A DNA stretch of 64,000 bases from Sulfurimicrobium sp031426915 (lineage in GTDB: Bacteria; Pseudomonadota; Gammaproteobacteria; Burkholderiales; Sulfuricellaceae), in the NCBI GenBank assembly GCA_031426915.1, contig JASJPB010000039.1, positions 72,826 through 136,825 of the forward strand. Direction: 5' to 3'. Position 1 is the stretch's first letter, and each line of letters begins with the position of its first letter. Below, one piece after another: positions 56,613 to 64,000 of the stretch. A model generated the notes under the pieces. The model worked only from the letters and a program-made list of their open reading frames with translations, had not been told where the DNA came from and searched no databases. Both the position numbers and the translations under genes were made by a program.

Positions 56613-56831
56613 ATGAAAGAGCACGCCAACCGACGCAGCAGCAGCGCGAGAACCCTGGAGCAGGTTCCCGAATTCCGCCAGCACTTAGCGAGGACCGGTC
56701 AAACCATGAGCCAGTTCTTAGCGCACCAGGCCGCCCACCCCGCGCCGGTCAAGGACAGCCAGAACGAAGCGATGACCCGCGACATGCTGGAATTACAGCG
56801 CCGCCGCAATGCACTGCACGCAACCCGTTAA
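56613..56831 (+). CDS. Small basic helical protein of the element
   Basis: A 72-residue basic protein (RRSSSARTLEQVPEFRQHLA; NEAMTRDMLELQRRRNALHA) that should be mostly helical. No domain is recognised. GAAAGGAACC precedes the ATG. Its gene ends 25 nt before the next start, with an almost identical ribosome binding context (AAAGGAACCAAT), so the two are probably co-expressed. Confidence 0.5.
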   Translation: MKEHANRRSSSARTLEQVPEFRQHLARTGQTMSQFLAHQAAHPAPVKDSQNEAMTRDMLELQRRRNALHATR

Positions 56832-56856
56832 ACCCCCACCATCAAAGGAACCAATC

Positions 56857-57549
56857 ATGGAACTACCTAATCTTAACGACGATCTGGCCTTCGCCGAGGC
56901 CGCCGCAAAACTAGCCGGGTTGCAATCAGACATGGCCGCCGCGAACCGGCAGCATGCGGAACTCTTGGCGCGCTTGAACAAGCAGGCGGCTGGGCCGGTT
57001 GAGCAACTTGATGCAATTACCGCAAAGGCCCACCAACTGCTTGGCAACGGCGCCGGACCCAGCGAGGAGGACCCAATCACTTTGCGCGCCCAATTGGCAC
57101 GTGTCGGCGAGCATCGGCAGGTTCTGGATGCCGCGATAGGCATTCAGCGCGGGGCTGTAGCAAAGTGCCGCTCTGAGGTATCGCGCCGCGTGCTTACTGA
57201 GGTCTTGCCCCAGCATCGCTTGCTCGTCCGTGAGGTCGCGAAACGCTTGAAAGCCCTGGACGCTGCACTATCCGAGGAATACGCGCTGACGGATGAACTC
57301 CATCGGCTCGGTTTCGAGACCGGGAGCCTGCGAAGCATGCCGATTCCCCAACTCGGCAAGCTAAGTGACCCAAACTCGCGAGCTTCGGCATATTTGCTCG
57401 AATGTGTGGAATTCAGATTCCTTGATCTTGTGGACCTTCCCGAAAATCTGCAACCCTTGGGCCGGGTGAAGCTGGGGGCGAAGGCACCGAAGGCGCCGAC
57501 CGTCGCACCGAAGAAGAGCCGCGATCCCGCCGAGTGGGAAGCTGCCTAG
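56857..57549 (+). CDS. Coiled-coil unknown protein of the element
   Basis: A 230-residue protein, largely helical, with heptad-like stretches (AAAKLAGLQSDMAAANRQHA near residue 11 and LPQHRLLVREVAKRLKALDA near 120) and a basic C-terminus (APTVAPKKSRDPAEWEAA). ATG 56857 is chosen because AAAGGAACC lies just upstream; the frame is open 48 nt further but lacks such a site. Function unknown. Its position before a terminase-like gene would fit a packaging or head-morphogenesis helper, but no family match is visible. Confidence 0.55.
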   Translation: MELPNLNDDLAFAEAAAKLAGLQSDMAAANRQHAELLARLNKQAAGPVEQLDAITAKAHQLLGNGAGPSEEDPITLRAQLARVGEHRQVLDAAIGIQRGAVAKCRSEVSRRVLTEVLPQHRLLVREVAKRLKALDAALSEEYALTDELHRLGFETGSLRSMPIPQLGKLSDPNSRASAYLLECVEFRFLDLVDLPENLQPLGRVKLGAKAPKAPTVAPKKSRDPAEWEAA

Positions 57550-57695
57550 AGTACCGCCCCCATCCCCCCGGCCATAAATTAGCGCCGGGGGATGGGTACT
57601 CCGATTCTTTGGAGTTCTCATTCCACATGGACCGCCCTAGGAGCCACGCACAGAAAAAATCCCCGTTTGGACCGAGTGTGTTAATGTGACCGTCA

Positions 57696-58124
57696 ATGAA
57701 AACAGCCGACGCAAAACGCAAGATTTTTATAGCCCAGATAGCAGGAGGGGCCACTGGGCGAGCCGCCGCAATTGCCGCTGGGTACGCGGCGCACTCAGCC
57801 ACCGCCGCCGCGAGCAGAATGCTTGCCCGCCACGACGTTCAGGCCGCAATTGTGGAATCCCGCCGAGCAAATGCCGAAGCATCCGGCGCCGTCGCGCCTA
57901 CTGACCCACTCGATTACATGCTCAGCGTCATGGCAGACGTGGCAGCCGACCCAAGATTGCGCATCGATGCCGCCAAAGCACTGATGCCGTACTTTCACGC
58001 ACACAAGGGAGCGGCGGGTAAGAAAGCCGCCGCTGCCACGGCGGCCGAAAAAGTGGCCACCGGAAGATTCGCGCGCAAGGTTATTCCTTTCGCTAAACCG
58101 CCCGACCAACCGGCCCCCACATAG
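57696..58124 (+). CDS. Small terminase subunit-like protein (TerS)
   Basis: A 142-residue protein. KRKIFIAQIAGGATGRAAAI followed by AAGYAAHSATAAASRMLARH matches the helix-turn-helix start of phage small terminase subunits, which recognise the packaging site; DPRLRIDAAKALMPYFHAHK near residue 87 is the usual second half. The tail is Ala- and Lys-rich. No large subunit, portal or capsid gene follows: a terminator comes next. A solitary TerS in an island points to redirecting a helper phage's packaging motor. Confidence 0.72.
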   Translation: MKTADAKRKIFIAQIAGGATGRAAAIAAGYAAHSATAAASRMLARHDVQAAIVESRRANAEASGAVAPTDPLDYMLSVMADVAADPRLRIDAAKALMPYFHAHKGAAGKKAAAATAAEKVATGRFARKVIPFAKPPDQPAPT

Positions 58125-58134
58125 TCAGCCCATC

Positions 58135-58158
58135 GCCCGGCCTCGCCGGGCTTTTTCT
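58135..58158 (+). terminator. Intrinsic terminator after the TerS-like gene
   Basis: GCCCGGC-CTC-GCCGGGC forms a 7-bp G/C stem with a 3-nt loop (58135-58151) and runs into TTTTTCT. It lies 11 nt after the TerS stop and ends the element's plus-strand operon. Confidence 0.8.
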
Positions 58159-58293
58159 TGTCCGCGCGCCAGGGAGCCCCCCACCGCCCGCGCCCCTCAA
58201 TCTGGCTACCCTTGGCCCGCCTTGCCCTCGGTAGCGCCCCGTAGCCCCTTTTCCGCGCATCCCCGGCCATTCGCCAGCCGTTGCCCACCTGGC

Positions 58294-58420
58294 CGCGCGC
58301 GGTGGCGCACCCTTCCATAAGCCGCCCTTATCCCGGAAGGCATAGGCACGGTATTTGCTGAGATTGCAAAACGCATGCCACACAAGGCGGATTTATGGGA
58401 AGGGTGGCCCACCGCGCGGG
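58294..58420. repeat. Long imperfect inverted repeat in the element
   Basis: The left arm 58294-58329 (contains GGTGGCGCACCCTTCCATAA) and right arm 58384-58420 (contains TTATGGGAAGGGTGGCCCAC) are reverse complements with a few mismatches and one or two single-base gaps. The spacer is 54 nt. It could extrude as a cruciform, form a long RNA hairpin, or serve as the replication origin or packaging site of the satellite. Confidence 0.6.
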
Positions 58421-58622
58421 CATGGGGCGAGGTATGGCGGCACTGTGGCGATGGTTAGCATCGGCGCCCTTGCGCCCTGGGCAAGTCCACCACGCGCACC
58501 ATGGGGCGGAGTGGTAAGGGAATTAACCCGCCACGGCTGCACGCTCCCGCGTCGCCGTCCAGTTGATGGGGTAGACGATGGGGCGATCCGTGATTATTAC
58601 AAAAAACCGTTAATAATCAATG

Positions 58623-58717
<95 letters not shown>

Positions 58718-58764
58718 GGTGGGCGCCATTCTACAGCGAATGCTTCGGTTCTCAAAGCTGCCGC

Positions 58765-60315
58765 ATGGACAAAATTCCCAAACTCGGCCACACTTCGGGG
58801 ATGCGAATCTGGGTTTTGGCCGTTCTTCTGCTGGGCACCGGGCTAACCGGCTGCAACCTCAAATCTCCTTCCAAGCCTGTGCCGCCGGTACAGCAGAGCG
58901 GTGAGCTGGTCGTGATCACCCGCAATAGCCCCACTACTTATTACGAGGACGCGGAAGGTAAACCAGCCGGGCTGGAGCACGATCTGGTGGAATTGTTCGC
59001 CCGATATCTGGGCGTGCAGGCGCGCTTCATCGTCGCAAGGCAATTCAATGAAATCCTGCCTGCGCTGGAGAATCATCAAGCTCATCTGGCTGCTGCGGGC
59101 CTGACCATTACCCGCGAACGGCAGGACCGTTTCAGGTTTTGCGCGCCTTACCAGTATGTACAGCAGCAAGTGGTTTATAACACCGCCAGCGACAAACCCT
59201 CCGGCATCAAGGATTTAATCGGCAAGCGCGTCGAAGTGGTCGCGGGTTCGAGTTATGCCGAACAGCTCAAGGAGGCAAGCAAACAGTTTCCCGCGTTGAC
59301 CTGGACTGAAATCCCCAACCAGGAAAGCGAGGATCTGCTGGACAAGGTGGCGCTTGGCACGGTGGATGCGGTCGTTGCCGATTCCAATATCGTATCCGTT
59401 GCGGCCAATTTCCATCCCGAACTTGCAGTCGCCTTTACCCTCTCCGAGAAACAGTTTCTGGCATGGGCATTTCCCAGGGATGTGGACCCTTTTCTGTATG
59501 AGAAGGCACAGGATTTTTTCAGCAGGATCGAGAAAGACGGGACATTGAAGCGCTTGCTGGATCGTTATTATGGCCACGTCAAACGCCTTGAGCGGGCTGA
59601 TGTGGAGGGGTTTCTGGTGGCGGGGAACGCCTTGCTGCCGAAGTTCCGGCGTTTCTTCCACCGCGCCCAGGAATTGACCGAACTGGATTGGCGCTTGCTG
59701 GCTGCTATCGGTTACCAGGAATCCCACTGGGATCCGCTTGCCACCTCATATACCGGGGTGCGTGGACTGATGATGCTGACTGGCGAGACCGCGGACAAGA
59801 TGGGCGTCACCGACCGTCTCGACCCGAAGCAGAATATTCTGGCCGGGGCGCGTTATGTTCTATATCTGAAAGACACCGTGCCCAGCCGCATTGCCGAACC
59901 AGATCGGACGTGGATAGCCCTTGCCGCCTACAACGTCGGCTACGGTCATGTTGAGGATGCGCGGGTTCTGGCGAAAAAAAGGAAGTTAAATCCGGATTCC
60001 TGGACCGATCTGAAGGCTACCCTGCCCCTTCTGGCCAAGTCGGAGTATCACTCCGAGGCCAAGCATGGTTATGCCCGGGGCGGGGAAGCGGTGATTTTTG
60101 TCGAGAACGTGCGCACCTACTACGACATCCTGGCCAAGTTTGAAAAGCCCTACCAGGCAATTTTTTCCTCTTCGCCCGCCAGGGATGAACCCACGCCGGA
60201 CATCTCAAGCAGTTACAGCCTGAGCAAGGGCAGCCCCGGCAAAACCGGGCCGGGTTTCAAGCTTCCAGCTTCTGCAGTCCGCCCAGATAAGGCTGGAGAA
60301 CGGCAGGGACAGTGA
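58765..60315 (+). CDS. mltF: Membrane-bound lytic murein transglycosylase F
   Basis: Outer-membrane-anchored enzyme that cleaves peptidoglycan glycan strands. A lipoprotein signal (VLAVLLLGTGLTGC) ends at a lipobox cysteine near residue 30. An ABC-type solute-binding domain (about 45-275) precedes the SLT domain (about 300-450), with the catalytic glutamate in LLAAIGYQESHWDPLA and AAYNVGYGHVEDAR further on. ATG 58765 or ATG 58801 may be the start; the open frame further upstream runs through the tRNA and is not used. The last 59 nt overlap the end of serS on the other strand. Confidence 0.9.
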   Translation: MDKIPKLGHTSGMRIWVLAVLLLGTGLTGCNLKSPSKPVPPVQQSGELVVITRNSPTTYYEDAEGKPAGLEHDLVELFARYLGVQARFIVARQFNEILPALENHQAHLAAAGLTITRERQDRFRFCAPYQYVQQQVVYNTASDKPSGIKDLIGKRVEVVAGSSYAEQLKEASKQFPALTWTEIPNQESEDLLDKVALGTVDAVVADSNIVSVAANFHPELAVAFTLSEKQFLAWAFPRDVDPFLYEKAQDFFSRIEKDGTLKRLLDRYYGHVKRLERADVEGFLVAGNALLPKFRRFFHRAQELTELDWRLLAAIGYQESHWDPLATSYTGVRGLMMLTGETADKMGVTDRLDPKQNILAGARYVLYLKDTVPSRIAEPDRTWIALAAYNVGYGHVEDARVLAKKRKLNPDSWTDLKATLPLLAKSEYHSEAKHGYARGGEAVIFVENVRTYYDILAKFEKPYQAIFSSSPARDEPTPDISSSYSLSKGSPGKTGPGFKLPASAVRPDKAGERQGQ

Positions 60316-61537
60316 CGCTACCGTCGGCATTCTGGTAGTTTTCGAGTATCGCCACCAGGGTGCGCCCCACGGCAAGGCCGGATCCATTCAGGGTGTGCAC
60401 CAGTTCGGGCTTGCCCTTTTCACCACGGAAGCGCGCCTGCATGCGCCGCGCCTGAAATGCCTCGAAATTGCTGCACGAGGAAATTTCCCGGTAGGTGTTC
60501 TGTGCCGGCAGCCAGACTTCCAGGTCGTAGGTCCGGGCAGCGGAAAATCCCATATCGCCGCTACACAACGCCATGACGCGGTACGGCAGGTCGAGTTTCT
60601 GCAAAATCGCTTCCGCATGGCCGGTGAGTTCTTCCAGCGCCCGGTATGAATCTTCCGGGCGCACGATTTGCACCAGCTCCACCTTTTCGAACTGGTGCTG
60701 GCGGATCATGCCGCGCGTGTCCCTGCCGTACGAACCCGCTTCGGAGCGGAAACACGGGGTGTGGGAGACGAATTTGAGCGGCAGTTCCTCGGCCGCCAGG
60801 ATTTCGTCGCGCACGATGTTGGTCACCGGGACTTCGGCGGTGGGGATCAGATACAGCTTCTCGTTTTCATTCTTCTGCACCGAAAACAGATCCGCCTCGA
60901 ATTTCGGCAACTGGCCGGTGCCGCGCATGGAATCGGCATTGACCAGGTAAGGCACGTAGACTTCGGTGTAGCCGTGTTGCTGGGTGTGCACGTCGAGCAT
61001 GAACTGCGCCAGAACCCGGTGCATGCGGGCCATCTGCCCCTTGAGCAGGGTGAAACGGGCGCCGCTGATTTTGCCTGCGGTGGCGAAGTCCAGTTGCTTA
61101 AGCCCTTCGCCCACATCGACGTGATCCTTGACCGCGAAATCGAAGCTGCGCGGCGTGCCGAAGCGGCGCACTTCCACGTTGTCGGCTTCGGACTTGCCCA
61201 CCGGCACGTCCGCATGGGGCAAATTGGGGATGCCGGAAAGCAGCTCCTGCATCCTGACCTGGATGAAGCCCAGTTTCTCCTCGGCCGCCTTCAGTTCATC
61301 GCCCAGATTCGCCACTTCCGCCATGATCGCGGAAACATCCTCGCCCTTGGATTTGGCTTGACCGATCTGCTTGGAACTTGCATTGCGTTTGGCCTGCAAT
61401 TCCTGGGTGCGGGTCTGGGTGACCTTGCGGTCCTGCTCCAGTTCCTGGAAGTGGGTGGTATCGAGAGAAAAGCCCCGGCTTGCCAGGCGCTTTGCCACTT
61501 CATCCAGGTCGGTGCGCAACAGTTGAAGATCCAGCAT
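60257..61537 (-). CDS. serS: Seryl-tRNA synthetase
   Basis: Charges tRNA-Ser with serine. The N-terminal coiled-coil arm (residues about 30-105, ELQAKRNASSKQIGQAKSKG) is followed by the class II catalytic core with motif 2 FVSHTPCFRSEAGSYGRDTR near residue 257 and motif 3 NGSGLAVGRTLVAILENYQN near 381. Length 426 is normal. It follows rarA on the same strand, and its 3' end overlaps mltF. Confidence 0.95.
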   Translation of the reverse strand: MLDLQLLRTDLDEVAKRLASRGFSLDTTHFQELEQDRKVTQTRTQELQAKRNASSKQIGQAKSKGEDVSAIMAEVANLGDELKAAEEKLGFIQVRMQELLSGIPNLPHADVPVGKSEADNVEVRRFGTPRSFDFAVKDHVDVGEGLKQLDFATAGKISGARFTLLKGQMARMHRVLAQFMLDVHTQQHGYTEVYVPYLVNADSMRGTGQLPKFEADLFSVQKNENEKLYLIPTAEVPVTNIVRDEILAAEELPLKFVSHTPCFRSEAGSYGRDTRGMIRQHQFEKVELVQIVRPEDSYRALEELTGHAEAILQKLDLPYRVMALCSGDMGFSAARTYDLEVWLPAQNTYREISSCSNFEAFQARRMQARFRGEKGKPELVHTLNGSGLAVGRTLVAILENYQNADGSVTVPAVLQPYLGGLQKLEA

Positions 61538-61555
61538 TTACTTAATCCTTAATAA

Positions 61556-62875
61556 TCATTTAGTTCTGCGTGACTTTGCATCCAGTTCGCGCAAATAAGC
61601 CAGGCGTTCGCCGATTTTTCCTTCCATACCGCGTGGCGTGGGGCGGTAGAAATTTACCGCCTTTACCTCGTCAGGAAAGTAGCTTTCCCCCGCCGCATAC
61701 CCTTCCGGTTCATCGTGGGCGTAGCGGTATTCGCGCCCGAAGCCCAGTTCCTTCATCAGCTTGGTCGGGGCATTGCGCAAATGTTCCGGCACGGCTCTGG
61801 ATTTGTCGCTGCGGATGAAAGCGCGGGCGTCATTATACGCCACGTAAGCGGCGTTGCTCTTGGGTGCGGCAGCCAGGTAGAGCGTGGCCTGGGCCAAAGC
61901 CAGTTCGCCTTCAGGGCTGCCCAGGCGTTCGTAGACTTCGCAGGCATCCAGCGTGAGGCGCAAGGCGCGCGGGTCCGCCAGGCCGATATCCTCGCTCGCC
62001 ATGCGCACCAGGCGACGACCGAGATAAAGCGGATCGGCGCCGCCATCCAGCATGCGGCACAGCCAGTACAGCGCTGCATCCGGGCTGGAGCCGCGCACGG
62101 ACTTGTGCAAGGCCGAAATCTGGTCGTAAAACTGATCGCCGCCCTTGTCGAAACGGCGTGCGTTGTGGCTTAAGGTGTTCTGGATGAATTCTTCTACAAT
62201 ATCTTGAATATTCTTGCTTATTGCAGCATTTTTTATCTGCTCCATGAGATTCAGCAAACGTCGTGCATCACCGTCCGCATAGCCAATCAGCAATTCCCTG
62301 GCGGCCGGATTGAACTCCATGCCCTGCAAGGCCTCGGCGCAGGCGCGGTCGAACAGGATGCCGAGTTCGTCATCCGCAAGCGGTTGCAGCACGTAGACCT
62401 GGGCCCGGCTCAGTAGTGCGCTGTTGACTTCGAACGAAGGGTTTTCGGTCGTGGCACCGATGAAGGTCACCAGGCCCTGCTCGACGAAAGGCAGGAAGGC
62501 ATCCTGCTGGGCCTTGTTGAAGCGGTGCACTTCATCCACGAACAGGATGGTATGCCGACCGAACTGTTGCAGTGCCAGTTCGGCTTTCTGGATGGCTTCG
62601 CGGATGTCCTTGACCCCGGAAAATACCGCCGACAGCGCGATAAATTCGGAGTCGAAAGCCTCCGCCATGAGGCGTGCCAGCGTGGTTTTTCCCACACCGG
62701 GCGGGCCCCACAGGATCATGGAGTGGAGTTTTCCGGATTCGAATGCCACGCGCAGGGGCTTGCCGGGACCGAGCAGGTGGGATTGGCCCACCACCTGTTC
62801 CAGCGTGTTTGGGCGCAATTGCTCCGCCAGGGGTTTCTGCGGCTGCTGGGAGAACAGGTCACTCACCGACGACAT
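61556..62875 (-). CDS. rarA: Replication-associated recombination protein RarA
   Basis: AAA+ ATPase of the clamp-loader/RuvB type that acts at stalled replication forks. Walker A WGPPGVGKTTLARLMAEAF near residue 56, Walker B ILFVDEVHRFNKAQQDAFLP near 107, sensor GATTENPSFEVNSALLSRAQ near 138, and the MgsA C-terminal tetramer domain are present. ATG 62875 overlaps lolA by 17 nt; an upstream GTG/ATG extension of 7 residues is possible. It stands in the order lolA-rarA-serS. Confidence 0.94.
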   Translation of the reverse strand: MSSVSDLFSQQPQKPLAEQLRPNTLEQVVGQSHLLGPGKPLRVAFESGKLHSMILWGPPGVGKTTLARLMAEAFDSEFIALSAVFSGVKDIREAIQKAELALQQFGRHTILFVDEVHRFNKAQQDAFLPFVEQGLVTFIGATTENPSFEVNSALLSRAQVYVLQPLADDELGILFDRACAEALQGMEFNPAARELLIGYADGDARRLLNLMEQIKNAAISKNIQDIVEEFIQNTLSHNARRFDKGGDQFYDQISALHKSVRGSSPDAALYWLCRMLDGGADPLYLGRRLVRMASEDIGLADPRALRLTLDACEVYERLGSPEGELALAQATLYLAAAPKSNAAYVAYNDARAFIRSDKSRAVPEHLRNAPTKLMKELGFGREYRYAHDEPEGYAAGESYFPDEVKAVNFYRPTPRGMEGKIGERLAYLRELDAKSRRTK

Positions 62876-63461
62876 CCGCGCCCTTGGGCGGGGCAAAGAT
62901 GAACGACTGAGGTGCCAGTTTGGCGTTCATTTCCAGGTGCGCAAAACGAATCGTCGTGGTCTGACCGAAATGGTCGCGCAGTTCCATCACTTCCAGCGCG
63001 CCATCCCTGAAGGCCAGGCGAATTCTTTCGAAACTGCCGTCCTTGCCCTTGGGCGTGGCTTCCACCCATTCCAGACCATCCTTACGACCCGCTTCGGACA
63101 GGTCGAAGTTGCGTTCGATCGCGTTGTCGCCGGCCAGCAAGGCGGCGGGCGTGCTGCCAAGTACCTGGTCCAGTTTTTTTACCGTGACCTGGTTCAGGTC
63201 GGCATCGTACATCCATACCTTGGCGCCATCGCCCACAATCAGCTGGGCATAGGGTTTTTCATAGACCCAGCGGAATTTCCCGGGGCGGGAAAACTGCATG
63301 GTGCCGCTCGCGTTCTGGATCTGTTTACCGTTCCGGTCCAGCACCGACTGGCTGAACTGGGCTTTGACGGTACGGCTGTGGTGCAGGAAATTCTTCAGGT
63401 TTTCCACGCCGGAGGCCAGGGCAAGGCCTGGAAGCAAAAATAATAAAGCCAGTAATCTCAT
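62859..63461 (-). CDS. lolA: Outer-membrane lipoprotein carrier LolA
   Basis: Periplasmic chaperone that carries lipoproteins from LolCDE to LolB. A signal peptide (residues 1-16, ending GLALA) is followed by the LolA fold: TVKAQFSQSVLDRNGKQIQN near residue 33, GKFRWVYEKPYAQLIVGDG near 68. Length 200 is typical. It overlaps both neighbours. Confidence 0.92.
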   Translation of the reverse strand: MRLLALLFLLPGLALASGVENLKNFLHHSRTVKAQFSQSVLDRNGKQIQNASGTMQFSRPGKFRWVYEKPYAQLIVGDGAKVWMYDADLNQVTVKKLDQVLGSTPAALLAGDNAIERNFDLSEAGRKDGLEWVEATPKGKDGSFERIRLAFRDGALEVMELRDHFGQTTTIRFAHLEMNAKLAPQSFIFAPPKGADVVGE

Positions 63462-63973
63462 GGTATTGGGAACAACTCTTTAAGTTGATTCAGGTAGATG
63501 GACGCCTCGGGTGTGCCTTCCGCAGGCGCCCATGGCGCTTTTTCATCCGTGGTCAAGGCAAGATAAGGCCCCGCCTTGGCTTCAAAAAAAACGCTGCCCG
63601 GCTCCAGTGCGACCAGGGCATGGAACTGGCCGTGAGGAATATTGACACCGAGCGTTTCTCCGCCCGCCTCCAGCAACGCGGTGTCGAGAATTTCGCCGCC
63701 CGGCCCGAACAGCACCAGGCCGAAGCGTCCCTTGAGCGCAAGTATCGCTTCATCCTTGGCCGGGTCGAGGTGGCAATGGGGCGGGATGTAGGAATCAGGC
63801 TCCATCGCGTTCAACAGGCGATGGCAGGCGTCGTTGTCGTTGACGTGGAAATTGTAATTCTTGCGCCCGCGCGGTGCGGCGGCGCCGGCATCGGCGGCGC
63901 GCCGCAGCAGCGCCTGATCGATGAGCTCGACTTTAGGAGCTGTCCATGAATAACTTGAACATTCTGGCCGCAC
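63458..63973 (-). CDS. WbuC-like cupin-fold protein
   Basis: A 171-residue cupin. RGRKNYNFHVNDNDACHRLL near residue 36 and SYIPPHCHLDPAKDEAILAL near 61 match WbuC-type cupins found in polysaccharide clusters; the two histidines should bind metal. The start is unclear. GTG 63973 is the only conventional codon before the conserved part and has no good ribosome binding site, while family members begin at about KVELIDQALL. The adjacent plus-strand start at 63947 conflicts with it. The gene abuts lolA by 4 nt. Confidence 0.7.
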   Translation of the reverse strand: MRPECSSYSWTAPKVELIDQALLRRAADAGAAAPRGRKNYNFHVNDNDACHRLLNAMEPDSYIPPHCHLDPAKDEAILALKGRFGLVLFGPGGEILDTALLEAGGETLGVNIPHGQFHALVALEPGSVFFEAKAGPYLALTTDEKAPWAPAEGTPEASIYLNQLKELFPIP

Positions 63974-64000
63974 TGGCGGGCGCGCTGCTGCGTTGCCGGT
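63947..64000 (+). CDS. Possible start of a plus-strand gene cut by the window edge
   Basis: ATG 63947 is preceded by TTAGGAG at a spacing of 6-7 nt, and the first 17 codons (MNNLNILAALAGALLRC) look like a hydrophobic N-terminus. It overlaps the possible GTG start of the cupin on the other strand. Only 54 bases are visible. Confidence 0.35.

Overview
The window is a chromosomal segment from a Gram-negative bacterium, most probably a betaproteobacterium of the Nitrosomonadales type (relatives of Sulfuricella, Gallionella or Thiobacillus). This assignment is inferred from gene content and order: rpoE-rseA-rseB-rseC-degP-glutaredoxin-lepA-lepB-DUF4845-rnc-era, pabC-mltG-tmk-holB-pilZ-tatD, and lolA-rarA-serS. 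Nearly all of it is dense, ordinary coding sequence with many 1-10 nt gene overlaps. No rRNA and no CRISPR array were seen; there is one tRNA gene.

Layout. 1-4185: the end of a class I fumarase, then acuI (acryloyl-CoA reductase) and prpE (propionyl-CoA synthetase). A 172-bp near-palindromic repeat (4186-4357) separates these from a 1055-residue AsmA-like envelope protein. 7597-17778: a complete Wsp surface-sensing operon, wspA to wspR, with overlapping stops and starts; its receptor carries an extra PAS domain. A second diguanylate cyclase with a cyclic-nucleotide-binding domain lies divergently beside it, so c-di-GMP signalling dominates this part. 17954-23978: pabC, mltG, tmk, holB, pilZ, tatD, a PhnP-like hydrolase and a secreted ankyrin protein. 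Here tmk appears to start at ATT. 24078-28370: a minus-strand ovothiol operon (ovoA and an OvoB-type C-S lyase that seems to start at CTG) with SRPBCC and VOC genes upstream. 28451-38199: two small genes, then era, rnc, DUF4845, lepB and lepA, and then the sigma-E regulon core. A terminator-like hairpin sits directly before lepA. 38385-47122: nadB, ygfZ, a YgfX-like gene, a VapBC pair, an unknown membrane protein, and parC/parE. 47299-51534: a 1411-residue hybrid sensor kinase.

51641-58641 is a compact integrated element of about 7 kb inserted at the 3' end of tRNA-Ser(CGA). Direct repeats of 19 bp (one mismatch) mark both ends. It encodes, all on the plus strand, a P4-type tyrosine integrase, an unknown protein, an AlpA-like regulator, a primase-helicase fusion, three small unknown proteins (one Cys/His-rich) and a TerS-like small terminase subunit. 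It has no capsid, tail or large-terminase gene. This is the architecture of a phage satellite of the PICI type, and it is the most interesting system in the window. A long imperfect inverted repeat near its right end could be an origin or packaging site.

58628-64000: tRNA-Ser, mltF (which overlaps serS tail to tail), serS, rarA, lolA, a WbuC-like cupin, and possibly the first codons of another gene at the edge.
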